A model generated the notes under the pieces. That model had not been told where the DNA came from and searched no databases. It saw only the letters and a program-made list of their open reading frames with translations. From NCBI RefSeq assembly GCF_012275445.1, contig NZ_JAAZQK010000013.1, positions 1 to 64,000 of the forward strand: DNA of 64,000 nucleotides, read 5' to 3'. Numbering within the stretch: the first letter of the stretch is position 1; every line of letters starts with the position of its first letter. Both the position numbers and the translations under genes were made by a program. This document shows, in pieces, positions 52,722 to 61,007 of the stretch. Origin of the DNA: Rhizobacter sp. SG703 (GTDB lineage Bacteria; Pseudomonadota; Gammaproteobacteria; Burkholderiales; Burkholderiaceae_C).

Positions 52722-53869
52722 ACGGCGACGAGCGCTGGACGCGGCGGCGCTGGCTGCAAGCGTCGGGTGCCGCGGCGCTCGCGGGCGCTGCCGGCGCTGC
52801 GACTGCAGCGCTCTCCTCCCGCCCTGCCACCGCGCTGGCCGCAGCATGGCAAGGCCGCGACGGCGCCTGGGTCGGCGTGCTGCGCCAGCAAGGCCGGCAG
52901 CTGCGCGTGCACCGGTCGATCGCCGTGCCGACGCGTGCGCACGGGCTGCTGCAGGAACCCGGCGGCACGCTGCTCGCGGTGGCACGCCGGCCCGGCGACT
53001 GGCTGATGCGCTGGGATCGCGACGGCCGCGTGATCGCGCTCGCGTGGATCGAACCGAACCGCGCGTACAACGGCCACGTGATCGCCGATGCGTCGGGCGA
53101 CACGCTGTACACCAGCGAGACCGACCTCGACAGCGGCGCCGGCCTGGTCGGCGTGCGCGATGCGCGCACGCTCGACAAGCGCGCCGAATGGCCGACGCAG
53201 GGCCGCGACCCGCACATGCTGCTGTGGGACGCGCACGCCGCGCCGTTCACGCGGCTGGTGGTCGCGAACGGCGGCATCGAGATCCGGCCCGAGACCGGCC
53301 GCATGAAGCTCGATCTCGACCGCATGGATTCGTCGCTGGTGCGACTCGATGCAGCCCACGGCGAACTGCAGGGCCGCTGGCAGCTCGACGATGCGCGCCT
53401 GAGCCTGCGCCACCTCGCGTGGCATGGGCACGGCAGCGACGCGGTGCTCGGCATCGCGATGCAGGCCGAGCACGGCGATGCCACGCTGCGCGCCGCCGCG
53501 CCGGTGCTGGCGCGCTTCGACGGCCACGCGCTGCACACGGCGGCATCGCCGGCGTCGCTGGCCGGCTATGGCGGCGACATCGCCGCCGATGCACAAGGCT
53601 TCGCGGTCGGTTGCCCGCGCGCGCACGGCCTTGCACGCTGGCATGCCGACGGCCGCTGGCAGCAGTTCGCGCCATTGAAAGAGGCATGTGCTGTTGCAAC
53701 TGAGGCATCGCACGCACTGTGGGCCGGTGGCCGGCCGGACGCGCAGCGATCGCAAGCGCAGATATCTGACGCATCAATCGACAATCGGTCACAGGTTGGT
53801 CTGCCCACTGGTCTGCAACTGGACAACCATTGGTTGGTGCTTCGAGACGATTCGACGAAAGAGGGGTAA
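52718..53869 (+). CDS. DUF1513 beta-propeller protein, Tat-exported
   Basis: This 383-residue protein has a Tat-type leader (RRRWLQASGAAALAG), which implies folding before export. A beta-propeller-like DUF1513 domain follows (GRDGAWVGVLRQQGRQLRVH, ARRPGDWLMRWDRDGRVIALAWI, YNGHVIADASGDTLYTSETD). The start is GTG at 52718 and overlaps the previous gene's stop by 4 bp. It is the last gene of the imelysin operon, which matches the widely seen gene order. Residues past about 330 (PDAQRSQAQISDASIDN) look less conserved. Confidence 0.85.
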   Translation: MNGDERWTRRRWLQASGAAALAGAAGAATAALSSRPATALAAAWQGRDGAWVGVLRQQGRQLRVHRSIAVPTRAHGLLQEPGGTLLAVARRPGDWLMRWDRDGRVIALAWIEPNRAYNGHVIADASGDTLYTSETDLDSGAGLVGVRDARTLDKRAEWPTQGRDPHMLLWDAHAAPFTRLVVANGGIEIRPETGRMKLDLDRMDSSLVRLDAAHGELQGRWQLDDARLSLRHLAWHGHGSDAVLGIAMQAEHGDATLRAAAPVLARFDGHALHTAASPASLAGYGGDIAADAQGFAVGCPRAHGLARWHADGRWQQFAPLKEACAVATEASHALWAGGRPDAQRSQAQISDASIDNRSQVGLPTGLQLDNHWLVLRDDSTKEG

Positions 53870-53944
53870 CGCCGGGTAACCCCATCGTCCGGATTTGCGG
53901 GTCCTTCGCTATCGTTTGCGCACAACGACAGGGAGATCAAACCC

Positions 53945-54463
53945 ATGAATCGAGTGCTCTCATGGCCTGTGCTGCCGATCCTCGCGCAGCACCTCGAGCA
54001 AGTCGCGCGCACCCGCCATGTCGCGGTGGTGGGCGACAAGCAGGCCGTTCGCATCACCCTTCCCTTTGGCGTCATCGAGATGCTGGTCGCGCCGAACCAG
54101 CAGCCGATGCTGGCCGGCACCGAGGTCTACGTCTGGTTCAAGGGCGGCGGCTTCCTGTGCGGCCCGAAGCGCGAGATCGACCTGGCCGAACGCGAATCGC
54201 GCCATGCGCTGCGCCGTGTGAAAGCCGCACGGGCCGCGCTGGCTGCGAGCCGCGCCGAGCGCGCGGCGCGACTGGCCGCCGACATCGACATCCTGCTGCC
54301 CGAGCTCGATGCCGCGATTCCCGACAACGGCGACAGCGACCTGGCGCCGTTCGACTCGTCGCCGCTGCCGCTCGATACCGCGCCGGGCGGCCTCGACGAG
54401 CACCAGGCGAAGCCGGCCGACACCGGCCGCGCCGAAGCGGCCGGAGAAGCGAGACGTCACTGA
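53945..54463 (+). CDS. Hypothetical protein (172 aa)
   Basis: The 172-residue product begins MNRVLSWPVLPILAQHLEQ and has a conserved-looking core TLPFGVIEMLVAPNQQPMLAGTEVYVWFKGGGFLCGP, read as two halves. An Arg/Ala-rich helix (AARAALAASRAERAARLA) and an acidic disordered tail follow. There is no signal peptide or known motif. The start at 53945 has a GGGAGAT-like ribosome binding site. Its last 7 bp overlap the convergent alkaline-phosphatase-type gene. It may be translated only after the operon's end. Confidence 0.6.
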   Translation: MNRVLSWPVLPILAQHLEQVARTRHVAVVGDKQAVRITLPFGVIEMLVAPNQQPMLAGTEVYVWFKGGGFLCGPKREIDLAERESRHALRRVKAARAALAASRAERAARLAADIDILLPELDAAIPDNGDSDLAPFDSSPLPLDTAPGGLDEHQAKPADTGRAEAAGEARRH

Positions 54464-56487
54464 GGCTTCGGCAGCTTGTGGTTGTGGGTCTGCAAATACA
54501 GAGCCGCATTCCCATACGCCGCCGGGAAGTGCCCCCACTGCTGCTGCAGCGCCGCGATCTCCGGCGCCACCGGCTGCTGCTGCAGCAGGTTGGTCGACGG
54601 CTTGTCCGACAGGATGTCGAACAGCGCCGGCGGTTGCCGGTCGACCAGCAGGTGCGTGCCGACCAGCACGCCCTGCTGGCGCGGCCCGGTGAACTGGAAT
54701 TCGAACGCGACGCGGCTCGCATCGAACTGCGGATCGAGCAGGTCGCGGCCGAGCGTGGTGTTGCGGTAGCCGATGCCGGCCAGCGACGCGAGCGTCGGCA
54801 GCACGTCGACCTGCTGCGCCCAGTGGTCGATGCGGCGCGGTGCCACATGGCCCGGCGAGTAGACGAGGAACGGCGTGTGGCCCTGCGTGATCGCGAGGTC
54901 GTGCCATGACTTCGGCAGGTGCGGGCCGGTCACGCCGATGATGCCGTGGTCGCCGATGAACGCGAAGAGGGTGTTCTTGAAGTACGCCTCCTTCTTCGCC
55001 TGTTCCATGAAGCGGCCGATGCACCAGTCGAGGTAGGCGAACGCGCGGTACTCGTCGACCGAGATGAAGCCGTTGTCCTCCAGCTGCGCATCGGTCGGCG
55101 TCGGCGGCTGGAACGCGGCCTTGTCTTCGTCGGGGATCGTGTACGGCCGGTGGTTGCCGCTGGTCTGGATCATCGCGAAGAACGGCTTCTGCTGGGCGCG
55201 GAACATCTCGTTCGCCTCCAGGAAGAGGTTCTTGTCGGAGACGCCCCACACGTCGACCACCGGCGACTTCAGCCGCGTCTGCTCGACGATGTCGACGTCG
55301 TCGATGCTGGCCGTCAGCACGCCGCGCACGTTGGCCCACGAGGTGCTGCCGCCGATGAAGTAGAACTTCTTGTAGCCGGCGAACTCGTTGATGATCGACT
55401 GCTGGTTGCTGGCCGCCGGGTTGCGCGACGCGGTCGATTCGACCGACACGTCGGGCATGCCGGTGACGGTGGTGAACACGCCGCGCGCGGTGTGGCCGTG
55501 CGCGCTCATCATGCGGGTGAACAGCAGGCCGTCTTTCGCGAGCGCGTCGTAGTTCGGCGTCGCGCCCAGCGGGCTGCCGATCGCGCCGACCTTGTGCGCC
55601 GCGAAGCTCTCCAGCAGCACCAGCACCACGTTCATCGGCGGCTGGCCGGCCCGCTCGGGCTTGGGCGGCACCGTGCGCAGGAACGAGATCGGCTCGCCCG
55701 GCTTCAATGCCGGCAGCCCGACGAACGCGCGGATCGCATCGGCATCGGGGCGCATCTCGGCGTCGCCCAGGCTCTGCGCCCGGAAGGTCCAGGTGTCGTA
55801 CAGGTTGTGCAGCGGGTTCAGCGACAGCTGCTGCGCGAACGCGTTCTGCAGCTCGATCGAATCGCTCCAGCGCAGCGGGTACTGCGAGAACTTGCCGTGG
55901 ATGCCGAACACCGCGAGCAGCACGACGGCGGTCTCGGCGATGCCCACCTGCCAGCGTTTGCGCGGCGCTTGCTGAACAGGAACCGCAATGCGCCGCCACA
56001 GCCAGCCGAAGATGACGTGGCACAGCAGCAGCCACGCGACGACGGCGAGCGCGATGCGACCGACCGGGTAGGTCTGCATGACCATGCCGGTCGCTTCGCC
56101 GACATCGCGTGCCAGCGAGATCACGACGGCCGTCAGCCGCTGTGCGAGGTACGCGAAGTGCCCTGCATCGAGCACCACGCCGAGCGCCCAGACCAGCGCC
56201 ACGAGCATCCAGTACGTCCACCAGAAGGCCCGGGCGCGCGGCGGGCGCAGCCAGCGGCCGACCCACGGCAGCGTGGCCAGCAGCCACGCGAGCAGCACGC
56301 TGTCGAGCGCGACGCGCAGGTCGAAGCGCGCGCCCAGCCACAGCGCGGCGGCCCAGTCGCCCATAGCCAGCGCCGCGTCGGGCGGCACGAACCAGAGACC
56401 GAAGGCGGCGCGGCTCACGCTGCCGACGACGACGAGCACGGCGGCCATCGCGAGGGCGAGGCGAAGATGCGGGCGCAACAAGGACAT
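54457..56487 (-). CDS. LTA-synthase-like membrane sulfatase (phosphoglycerol transferase type)
   Basis: This 676-residue protein has about five N-terminal membrane segments (residues 10-200) and a large periplasmic alkaline-phosphatase-fold domain. Metal and nucleophile motifs are LVLLESFAAHKVGAIGSP, the nucleophile Thr in SAHGHTARGVFTTVTGMP, and FIGDHGIIGVTGPHLPK with the metal-ligand Asp-His. The family transfers or removes phosphoglycerol, phosphoethanolamine or sulfate groups on the envelope. It is the last gene of a three-gene operon with a small membrane protein and a sialidase-like protein. Its substrate cannot be read from the sequence. Confidence 0.88.
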   Translation of the reverse strand: MSLLRPHLRLALAMAAVLVVVGSVSRAAFGLWFVPPDAALAMGDWAAALWLGARFDLRVALDSVLLAWLLATLPWVGRWLRPPRARAFWWTYWMLVALVWALGVVLDAGHFAYLAQRLTAVVISLARDVGEATGMVMQTYPVGRIALAVVAWLLLCHVIFGWLWRRIAVPVQQAPRKRWQVGIAETAVVLLAVFGIHGKFSQYPLRWSDSIELQNAFAQQLSLNPLHNLYDTWTFRAQSLGDAEMRPDADAIRAFVGLPALKPGEPISFLRTVPPKPERAGQPPMNVVLVLLESFAAHKVGAIGSPLGATPNYDALAKDGLLFTRMMSAHGHTARGVFTTVTGMPDVSVESTASRNPAASNQQSIINEFAGYKKFYFIGGSTSWANVRGVLTASIDDVDIVEQTRLKSPVVDVWGVSDKNLFLEANEMFRAQQKPFFAMIQTSGNHRPYTIPDEDKAAFQPPTPTDAQLEDNGFISVDEYRAFAYLDWCIGRFMEQAKKEAYFKNTLFAFIGDHGIIGVTGPHLPKSWHDLAITQGHTPFLVYSPGHVAPRRIDHWAQQVDVLPTLASLAGIGYRNTTLGRDLLDPQFDASRVAFEFQFTGPRQQGVLVGTHLLVDRQPPALFDILSDKPSTNLLQQQPVAPEIAALQQQWGHFPAAYGNAALYLQTHNHKLPKPQ

Positions 56488-56499
56488 GGCGGGACTCGA

Positions 56500-57132
56500 T
56501 CAGGGAATGGGCGCGTCGGCGGCGCGGCCACGCGGCCGTGCCGACGCGACGGCGGACGCCACGCAGCGCGCCAGCGCCCACAGCCACAGCAGCGGGTCGA
56601 GCAGCGCATCGAAGAGGTTGCCGGTCGGCAGGTGCGTCACGGCATGGAAGGTCAGCGCGAGCAGCACGGCCCACGCAGCAGCCGGCTGCCGGCCGCGCAC
56701 GCTCGCCGCGAGCGCGAGCACCGACAGCACGACGCCGGCCACCGGAGCCTGGACCGCGTCGAAGCCCCAGGGGTACAGGCCGAGCGACAGTGCGCCGACC
56801 GCATCGGCATACAGCACCAGGCCGCCAGCCACCAGCGCCGCGGCCAGCGCCACCGGCAGCGTCTGCTGGTCGGGGCGCGCGGCGAAGCGCTTCCAGACCG
56901 AGACGCCGCACAGCGCAGCGAACAATCCGCTCGGTTGCTGGAATGCGAGGCCGAGCCACCACGCGGGCGACGCGGGGCCGGGCAGCCACATCGCGGCGAA
57001 GGCCAGCAGCGCAACCGCGGCGCGCCGCTTCATCCCGCGCAGCGGCAGCAGCGACAGCATCAATGCCGCGGCGACCACGCCCCAGGCCAGCCGCGCCCAC
57101 ACGATCTGGTCGCCAAGTTCGGGCAACGTCAC
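56500..57132 (-). CDS. Integral membrane protein of unknown function (210 aa)
   Basis: The 210-residue protein has about six membrane segments, including LAWGVVAAALMLSLLPL, LPVALAAALVAGGLVLYAD and APVAGVVLSVLALAASV. It carries no motif I recognise. It overlaps the sialidase-like gene by 4 bp and ends 12 bp before the sulfatase-type gene, so it is in one operon with them. It could be a partner or anchor for either exported enzyme. Confidence 0.7.
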   Translation of the reverse strand: MTLPELGDQIVWARLAWGVVAAALMLSLLPLRGMKRRAAVALLAFAAMWLPGPASPAWWLGLAFQQPSGLFAALCGVSVWKRFAARPDQQTLPVALAAALVAGGLVLYADAVGALSLGLYPWGFDAVQAPVAGVVLSVLALAASVRGRQPAAAWAVLLALTFHAVTHLPTGNLFDALLDPLLWLWALARCVASAVASARPRGRAADAPIP

Positions 57133-58289
57133 TTCACGCCCTCCGCATCGTCGATGTCATAGACCTGGTGGCCGATCGCCTGCCGCTGCGCGGTGTAGGT
57201 GACGTGCAGCTGCCGGCCGAGCTGCTGCACGCTCGGGTACGAGAACTCGTCGCCGGCCTGGCCGCGCTGCACGTCGAGCGCCGGCGTCCAGGCCAGCGCG
57301 TCGGCCGAGGTCGACAGCCGCAGCCACTGGCGTGGCGAACCGCCGGGCAGCATGTCGTTGTGCAGCATCACGTAGCCGCCGTTGGCCAGCCGCAGCGCGG
57401 CGACCGAGTCGTCGCGGTTCGGGATGTCGAGCGGCGGCAGGTCTTCCCAGTGTCGCCCGGCGTCGTGGCTCACCGCCTGCTGCACGCGGTGCGACGGGCC
57501 GATGTCGCGCATCAGCGCGCGCAGCTCGGTGCGCGACACCGGCAGCAGTGCCGGCTGCAGCGCGGTCGTCGAGCGGCCGATGCGGCTCAGCCAGCGCGGC
57601 GTGCCGTCGGCATCGAAGGCCACGACCATCGGGTACTTGTTGCGCAGCTCGAAGTAGGCCGGCAGCAGCCAGCCGCCGTCGTCGAGCCCGACCGGGTTGC
57701 TGCGCACCAGCACGCTGGTGTCGGCCAGCGGCGTCAGCGGCAGCAGGCGGCGCACCGAGAAGCTGTGCGCGGCGTCGGTCGATTCGAGCTGCACGACGCG
57801 CGCCGCGGCCCAGCCGCCCAGCCCGGTCGCGACCATGAAGACCTGCACGCGGCCGTCCGGCGCGACCCAGGCCGACGGGTTGCCGATGCGGCGCACGCCG
57901 AAGCCGAGTTCGCGGCCCAGCCCGGCGCGGTCGATCACCTTCTGCGCGGCGCTCCAGCGGCCGTCGGCCCAGCGGGCGAGGTAGAGGCTGACATCGGGCG
58001 CGCTCTCGCGCGACCCGGCCCACCAGAACGCGAGCAGCTCGCCGTTCGGCAGCACCGTCAGCGCGCTCGCATGGGCGGCCGGCACGCCCTCGGGCATCGG
58101 GATGCGTTGCGACGAACGCGGGGTGAGCTGCGGCGGCTTCGCGGGGGCGTTCACCGGCTTCACCGCGAGCCGCGGTTCGCGCGCCGTCGCACCGATGGCC
58201 GAGGCACGCTGCCATTCGGCGGCCGCGCCCAGCATCACGCAGGCCAGTGCCAGCACCAACATCCTCGACGACCGCTGCGCCCTGCTCAT
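57129..58289 (-). CDS. Sialidase-like (BNR-repeat) exported protein
   Basis: The 386-residue protein has an N-terminal membrane anchor or signal (RSSRMLVLALACVMLGAAAEW) and a six-bladed propeller fold with sialidase-type features: RSSQRIPMPEGVPAAHASAL, repeated Asp-box-like SxDxGxxW elements (TDAAHSFSVRR, SHDAGRHWEDLP, STSADALAWTPA) and SNPVGLDDGGWLLPAYFE. It is probably a glycan- or polysaccharide-acting hydrolase, but an Arg-triad could not be confirmed. The start at 58289 has AGAGG 7 nt upstream. It is the first gene of the operon with the membrane protein and the sulfatase-type protein. Confidence 0.8.
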   Translation of the reverse strand: MSRAQRSSRMLVLALACVMLGAAAEWQRASAIGATAREPRLAVKPVNAPAKPPQLTPRSSQRIPMPEGVPAAHASALTVLPNGELLAFWWAGSRESAPDVSLYLARWADGRWSAAQKVIDRAGLGRELGFGVRRIGNPSAWVAPDGRVQVFMVATGLGGWAAARVVQLESTDAAHSFSVRRLLPLTPLADTSVLVRSNPVGLDDGGWLLPAYFELRNKYPMVVAFDADGTPRWLSRIGRSTTALQPALLPVSRTELRALMRDIGPSHRVQQAVSHDAGRHWEDLPPLDIPNRDDSVAALRLANGGYVMLHNDMLPGGSPRQWLRLSTSADALAWTPALDVQRGQAGDEFSYPSVQQLGRQLHVTYTAQRQAIGHQVYDIDDAEGVK

Positions 58290-58408
58290 TCCGCGCCTCT
58301 CATTCCGCGCCTGTGCCCTTGCTTGAAAGGCGCAGATTGTGACAGCCGAGGGGCTGCCGAGCGCGATCCCGCCCGAACATGCAGAATGCGGCACGCGAAG
58401 GAGGCAGC

Positions 58409-59551
58409 ATGTTCCCTCAGTCCCCCGCCAGCCGACGGGCCGCCGACCTGGCGTCGCCGCAGCACCTGCAGGCGATCGCGCAATCGCACGCGCGCTGCGC
58501 CGCCCTCGGGCTCGACGAGGCCGCGGTGCCCGAGCTGAACCGCGCCTCGGCAGCGCGCCTGCACGAAGCGCGCGAACGGCACCGCCGCCTGCACGAGCAG
58601 GCGATGCCGGTGATGGAGCTGCTGTTCGACCAGATCGCGTCGTCGCACAGCATGGTCGCGCTGACCGACCCGAACGGCGGCATCCTGTCGAGCCTCGGCG
58701 ACGACTCCTTCCTCGAACGCGCGCAGCAGGTGGCGCTGTCGCCGGGCGTCAACTGGTCGGAGCCGGGCAAGGGCACGAACGCGGTCGGCACCGCGCTGTT
58801 CACCGAGGCACCGACGCTGGTGCATGGCGACGAGCACTTCCTGCGCGCCCACCGCTTTCTCACCTGCTCGGCCGCGCCGATCTTCGACCACGCCGGCCGC
58901 GTGATGGGCGTGCTCGACGTCAGCGGCGACCAGCGCTCGTACCACCCGCACACGCTGGCGCTGGTCGACCTGTCGGCGCGGATGATCGAGAACCAGTGCT
59001 TCGTCGACCGCTTCCGCAGCGGGCTGCGGCTGCACTTCCATGCCGAGCCGGCCTGCATCGGCACGGTGCGCGAAGGACTGCTGGCGATCGACCCCGACGG
59101 TGCGATCCTCGGCGCCAACCGCAGCGCGCTCGCGCAGCTCGGGCTGAGCATCGGCGCGCTGCGCATGCTCGGGCTCGAAGGGCTGCTGGGCCTCGGTCTC
59201 GGCGCGTTGGCCGACCACGGCCGCCAGCATGGCGACACGCCGATCACGCTGCGCCCGGTGCTCGGCCCGGCGGCCGGTGCGCCGCTGCACATGCGGGCGG
59301 TGTTCCAGTGGCCGGCATTCTGGTCGGCCGCGAGCCTGGTCTCGCGGGCGACGCTGGCGCCGGTGGACCTGCGAGCCGGGCTGGGACGGGCGGCATCGGC
59401 CGAGACACCGGCGACGCTCGAAGCGCTGGAGACCGACGCGATCCGCCGCGCGGTCGTGGCCGCCGGTGGCAACGTGTCGCTCGCAGCGCGGCAACTCGGC
59501 GTCGCGCGCAACACCGTCTACCGCCGGCTGCGCGCGGCCGGCCCGGGGTGA
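58409..59551 (+). CDS. AcoR-like regulator: GAF and Fis HTH, without the AAA+ domain
   Basis: This 380-residue protein has the start of AcoR/PAS-type activators: LHEARERHRRLHEQAMPVM, then a GAF domain (about 70-200) including VALTDPNGGILSSLGDD and GTNAVGTALFTEAPTLVHGDEHFL. A PAS-like middle (about 215-310) and a Fis HTH at the C-terminus (AIRRAVVAAGGNVSLAARQLGVARNTVYRRLRA, shown as two pieces) follow. The sigma-54 AAA+ domain, with GAFTGA and Walker motifs, is absent, so it cannot work as a sigma-54 activator. It may be a repressor or act on sigma-70. The start has AAGGAGG 5 nt upstream and is divergent from the sialidase-like operon. Confidence 0.85.
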   Translation: MFPQSPASRRAADLASPQHLQAIAQSHARCAALGLDEAAVPELNRASAARLHEARERHRRLHEQAMPVMELLFDQIASSHSMVALTDPNGGILSSLGDDSFLERAQQVALSPGVNWSEPGKGTNAVGTALFTEAPTLVHGDEHFLRAHRFLTCSAAPIFDHAGRVMGVLDVSGDQRSYHPHTLALVDLSARMIENQCFVDRFRSGLRLHFHAEPACIGTVREGLLAIDPDGAILGANRSALAQLGLSIGALRMLGLEGLLGLGLGALADHGRQHGDTPITLRPVLGPAAGAPLHMRAVFQWPAFWSAASLVSRATLAPVDLRAGLGRAASAETPATLEALETDAIRRAVVAAGGNVSLAARQLGVARNTVYRRLRAAGPG

Positions 59552-59646
59552 TCGAGCCCCCGGCCGGGCATGCAAATCAGCCCTTGTCCTACACTCCGCG
59601 CCCGCATCCGTCCCTACGATCGGCGATCGCTGTCCCGCTCACCTGA

Positions 59647-60363
59647 ATGACCGACTCCACCGCCGCCCGCCCGGTTCCCGTCGCCGACCCGCCCGATGCG
59701 GCCCACGTGGCGGTGCTGCAGCCGCGGCCCGACCTGGTGATCTGCGAACAATGCGATGCGGTGCACGCGCGCGTGCCGCTGCAGCCGGGACAGACGGCGC
59801 ATTGCCGCCGTTGCCGGGCCTTGCTCGGCCGTGGCCACCGGGTCTCGCTGCCCGGGCTGCTGGCGCTCGCGATCGCCGGGCTGCTGTGCTTCGTGATCGG
59901 CAACCTGACGCCGCTGGTGTCGATCTCGGTGCGCGGCGCGCCCGACCCGGTGACCCTGCCCGAAGCGCTGTGGCAGACCTGGGAGGCCGGCCAGCCGCTC
60001 GGCGCGATGCTGGCCGGCGCGACCGCGGTGGTGTTCCCGTTCCTCGTGATCGCGCTGCGCCTGTACCTGCTGTGGCCGATGAGCCGGCGCCGCCTGCCGC
60101 AGGGCTTCATGCCCGCGATGCGGCTGCTGCGCTTCGCGACCCGCTGGAGCATGGTCGAGGTCTTCATGCTGGGCGCGCTGGTCGCGGTGGTGCGCGCCGC
60201 CGGGCTCGCGAGCGTGGTGCCGGGGCCGGCGCTGTTCGCGTACGGCGTGCTGACGATGCTGCTGACGTCGAGCAGCGCCGCCGGGCTGCACCGGTTGTGG
60301 CAGCTGGGCAGCGAGTGGCAGGCCGAGGCCGACGCGAAACAAGCCGCGGCGGTGCCCCGATGA
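59647..60363 (+). CDS. pqiA: PqiA-type membrane protein, N-terminal half
   Basis: This 238-residue protein has a zinc-ribbon CEQCDAVH...CRRCRALL (about residues 33-60) and four membrane segments (LLALAIAGLLCFVIGNLTPL, MLAGATAVVFPFLVIALRL and two more). It corresponds to the N-terminal half of PqiA. PqiABC forms a tunnel for lipid transport between membranes. In E. coli PqiA is one protein with two such halves. Here it is split into two genes that overlap by 4 bp. Confidence 0.9.
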   Translation: MTDSTAARPVPVADPPDAAHVAVLQPRPDLVICEQCDAVHARVPLQPGQTAHCRRCRALLGRGHRVSLPGLLALAIAGLLCFVIGNLTPLVSISVRGAPDPVTLPEALWQTWEAGQPLGAMLAGATAVVFPFLVIALRLYLLWPMSRRRLPQGFMPAMRLLRFATRWSMVEVFMLGALVAVVRAAGLASVVPGPALFAYGVLTMLLTSSSAAGLHRLWQLGSEWQAEADAKQAAAVPR

Positions 60364-61007
60364 ACGCCCGCTGCGCCCGCCTCTACAACTGCAGCGCCTG
60401 CGGGCTGGTGTCGCAGCGCATCGATGCCGGCGTGCCCGACGACCATGACGACATCGCCTGCCCGCGCTGCGGCACCGCGCTGCACCTGCGCATCCCGGAC
60501 AGCCTGCAGCGCACCTGGGCCTGCCTGGCGGCCGCGCTGCTGCTGTATGCGCCAGCCAACCTGCTGCCGATCCTGGTCACCTCGAACGTGTTCGGCCGCG
60601 ACAGCCATACCATCCTCGGCGGCATCGGCGACCTGTGGGACGCCGGCTCGTGGGGCTTGGCGCTGATCGTCTTCGTCGCGAGCATCGCGGTGCCGATCCT
60701 GAAGATCCTCACGCTGTCCTTCCTCGCGTTCACCGCGCAGCGCTGCAGCTGCGTGCGGGGCGTGCCGCGCACCCACCTGTACCGGCTGGTCGAGGCGGTG
60801 GGGCACTGGTCGATGCTCGACGTCTACGTCGTCGTGCTGCTGGTCGGCATGGTGCGCTTCGGTGCGTTCGGCATCGTCGAGCCCGGGCCCGGCCTGCTGG
60901 CCTTCGGGGCGGTGGTGGTGCTGACGATGCTGGCCAGCGCCAGCTTCGACCCACGCCTGCTGTGGCCCGACGAGGTCGACGACAATCCTTCCCCTGCCCA
61001 TGGCTGA
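60360..61007 (+). CDS. pqiA: PqiA-type membrane protein, C-terminal half
   Basis: This 215-residue protein repeats the same layout: zinc-ribbon YNCSACGLVSQ...CPRCGTALH (about residues 9-40) and four membrane segments (LAAALLLYAPANLLPILV, LALIVFVASIAVPILKILTL and others). It matches the second half of PqiA, including the NLLPIL motif after the first segment. It overlaps the first half by 4 bp and pqiB by 8 bp, which indicates tight coupling. Confidence 0.9.
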   Translation: MNARCARLYNCSACGLVSQRIDAGVPDDHDDIACPRCGTALHLRIPDSLQRTWACLAAALLLYAPANLLPILVTSNVFGRDSHTILGGIGDLWDAGSWGLALIVFVASIAVPILKILTLSFLAFTAQRCSCVRGVPRTHLYRLVEAVGHWSMLDVYVVVLLVGMVRFGAFGIVEPGPGLLAFGAVVVLTMLASASFDPRLLWPDEVDDNPSPAHG

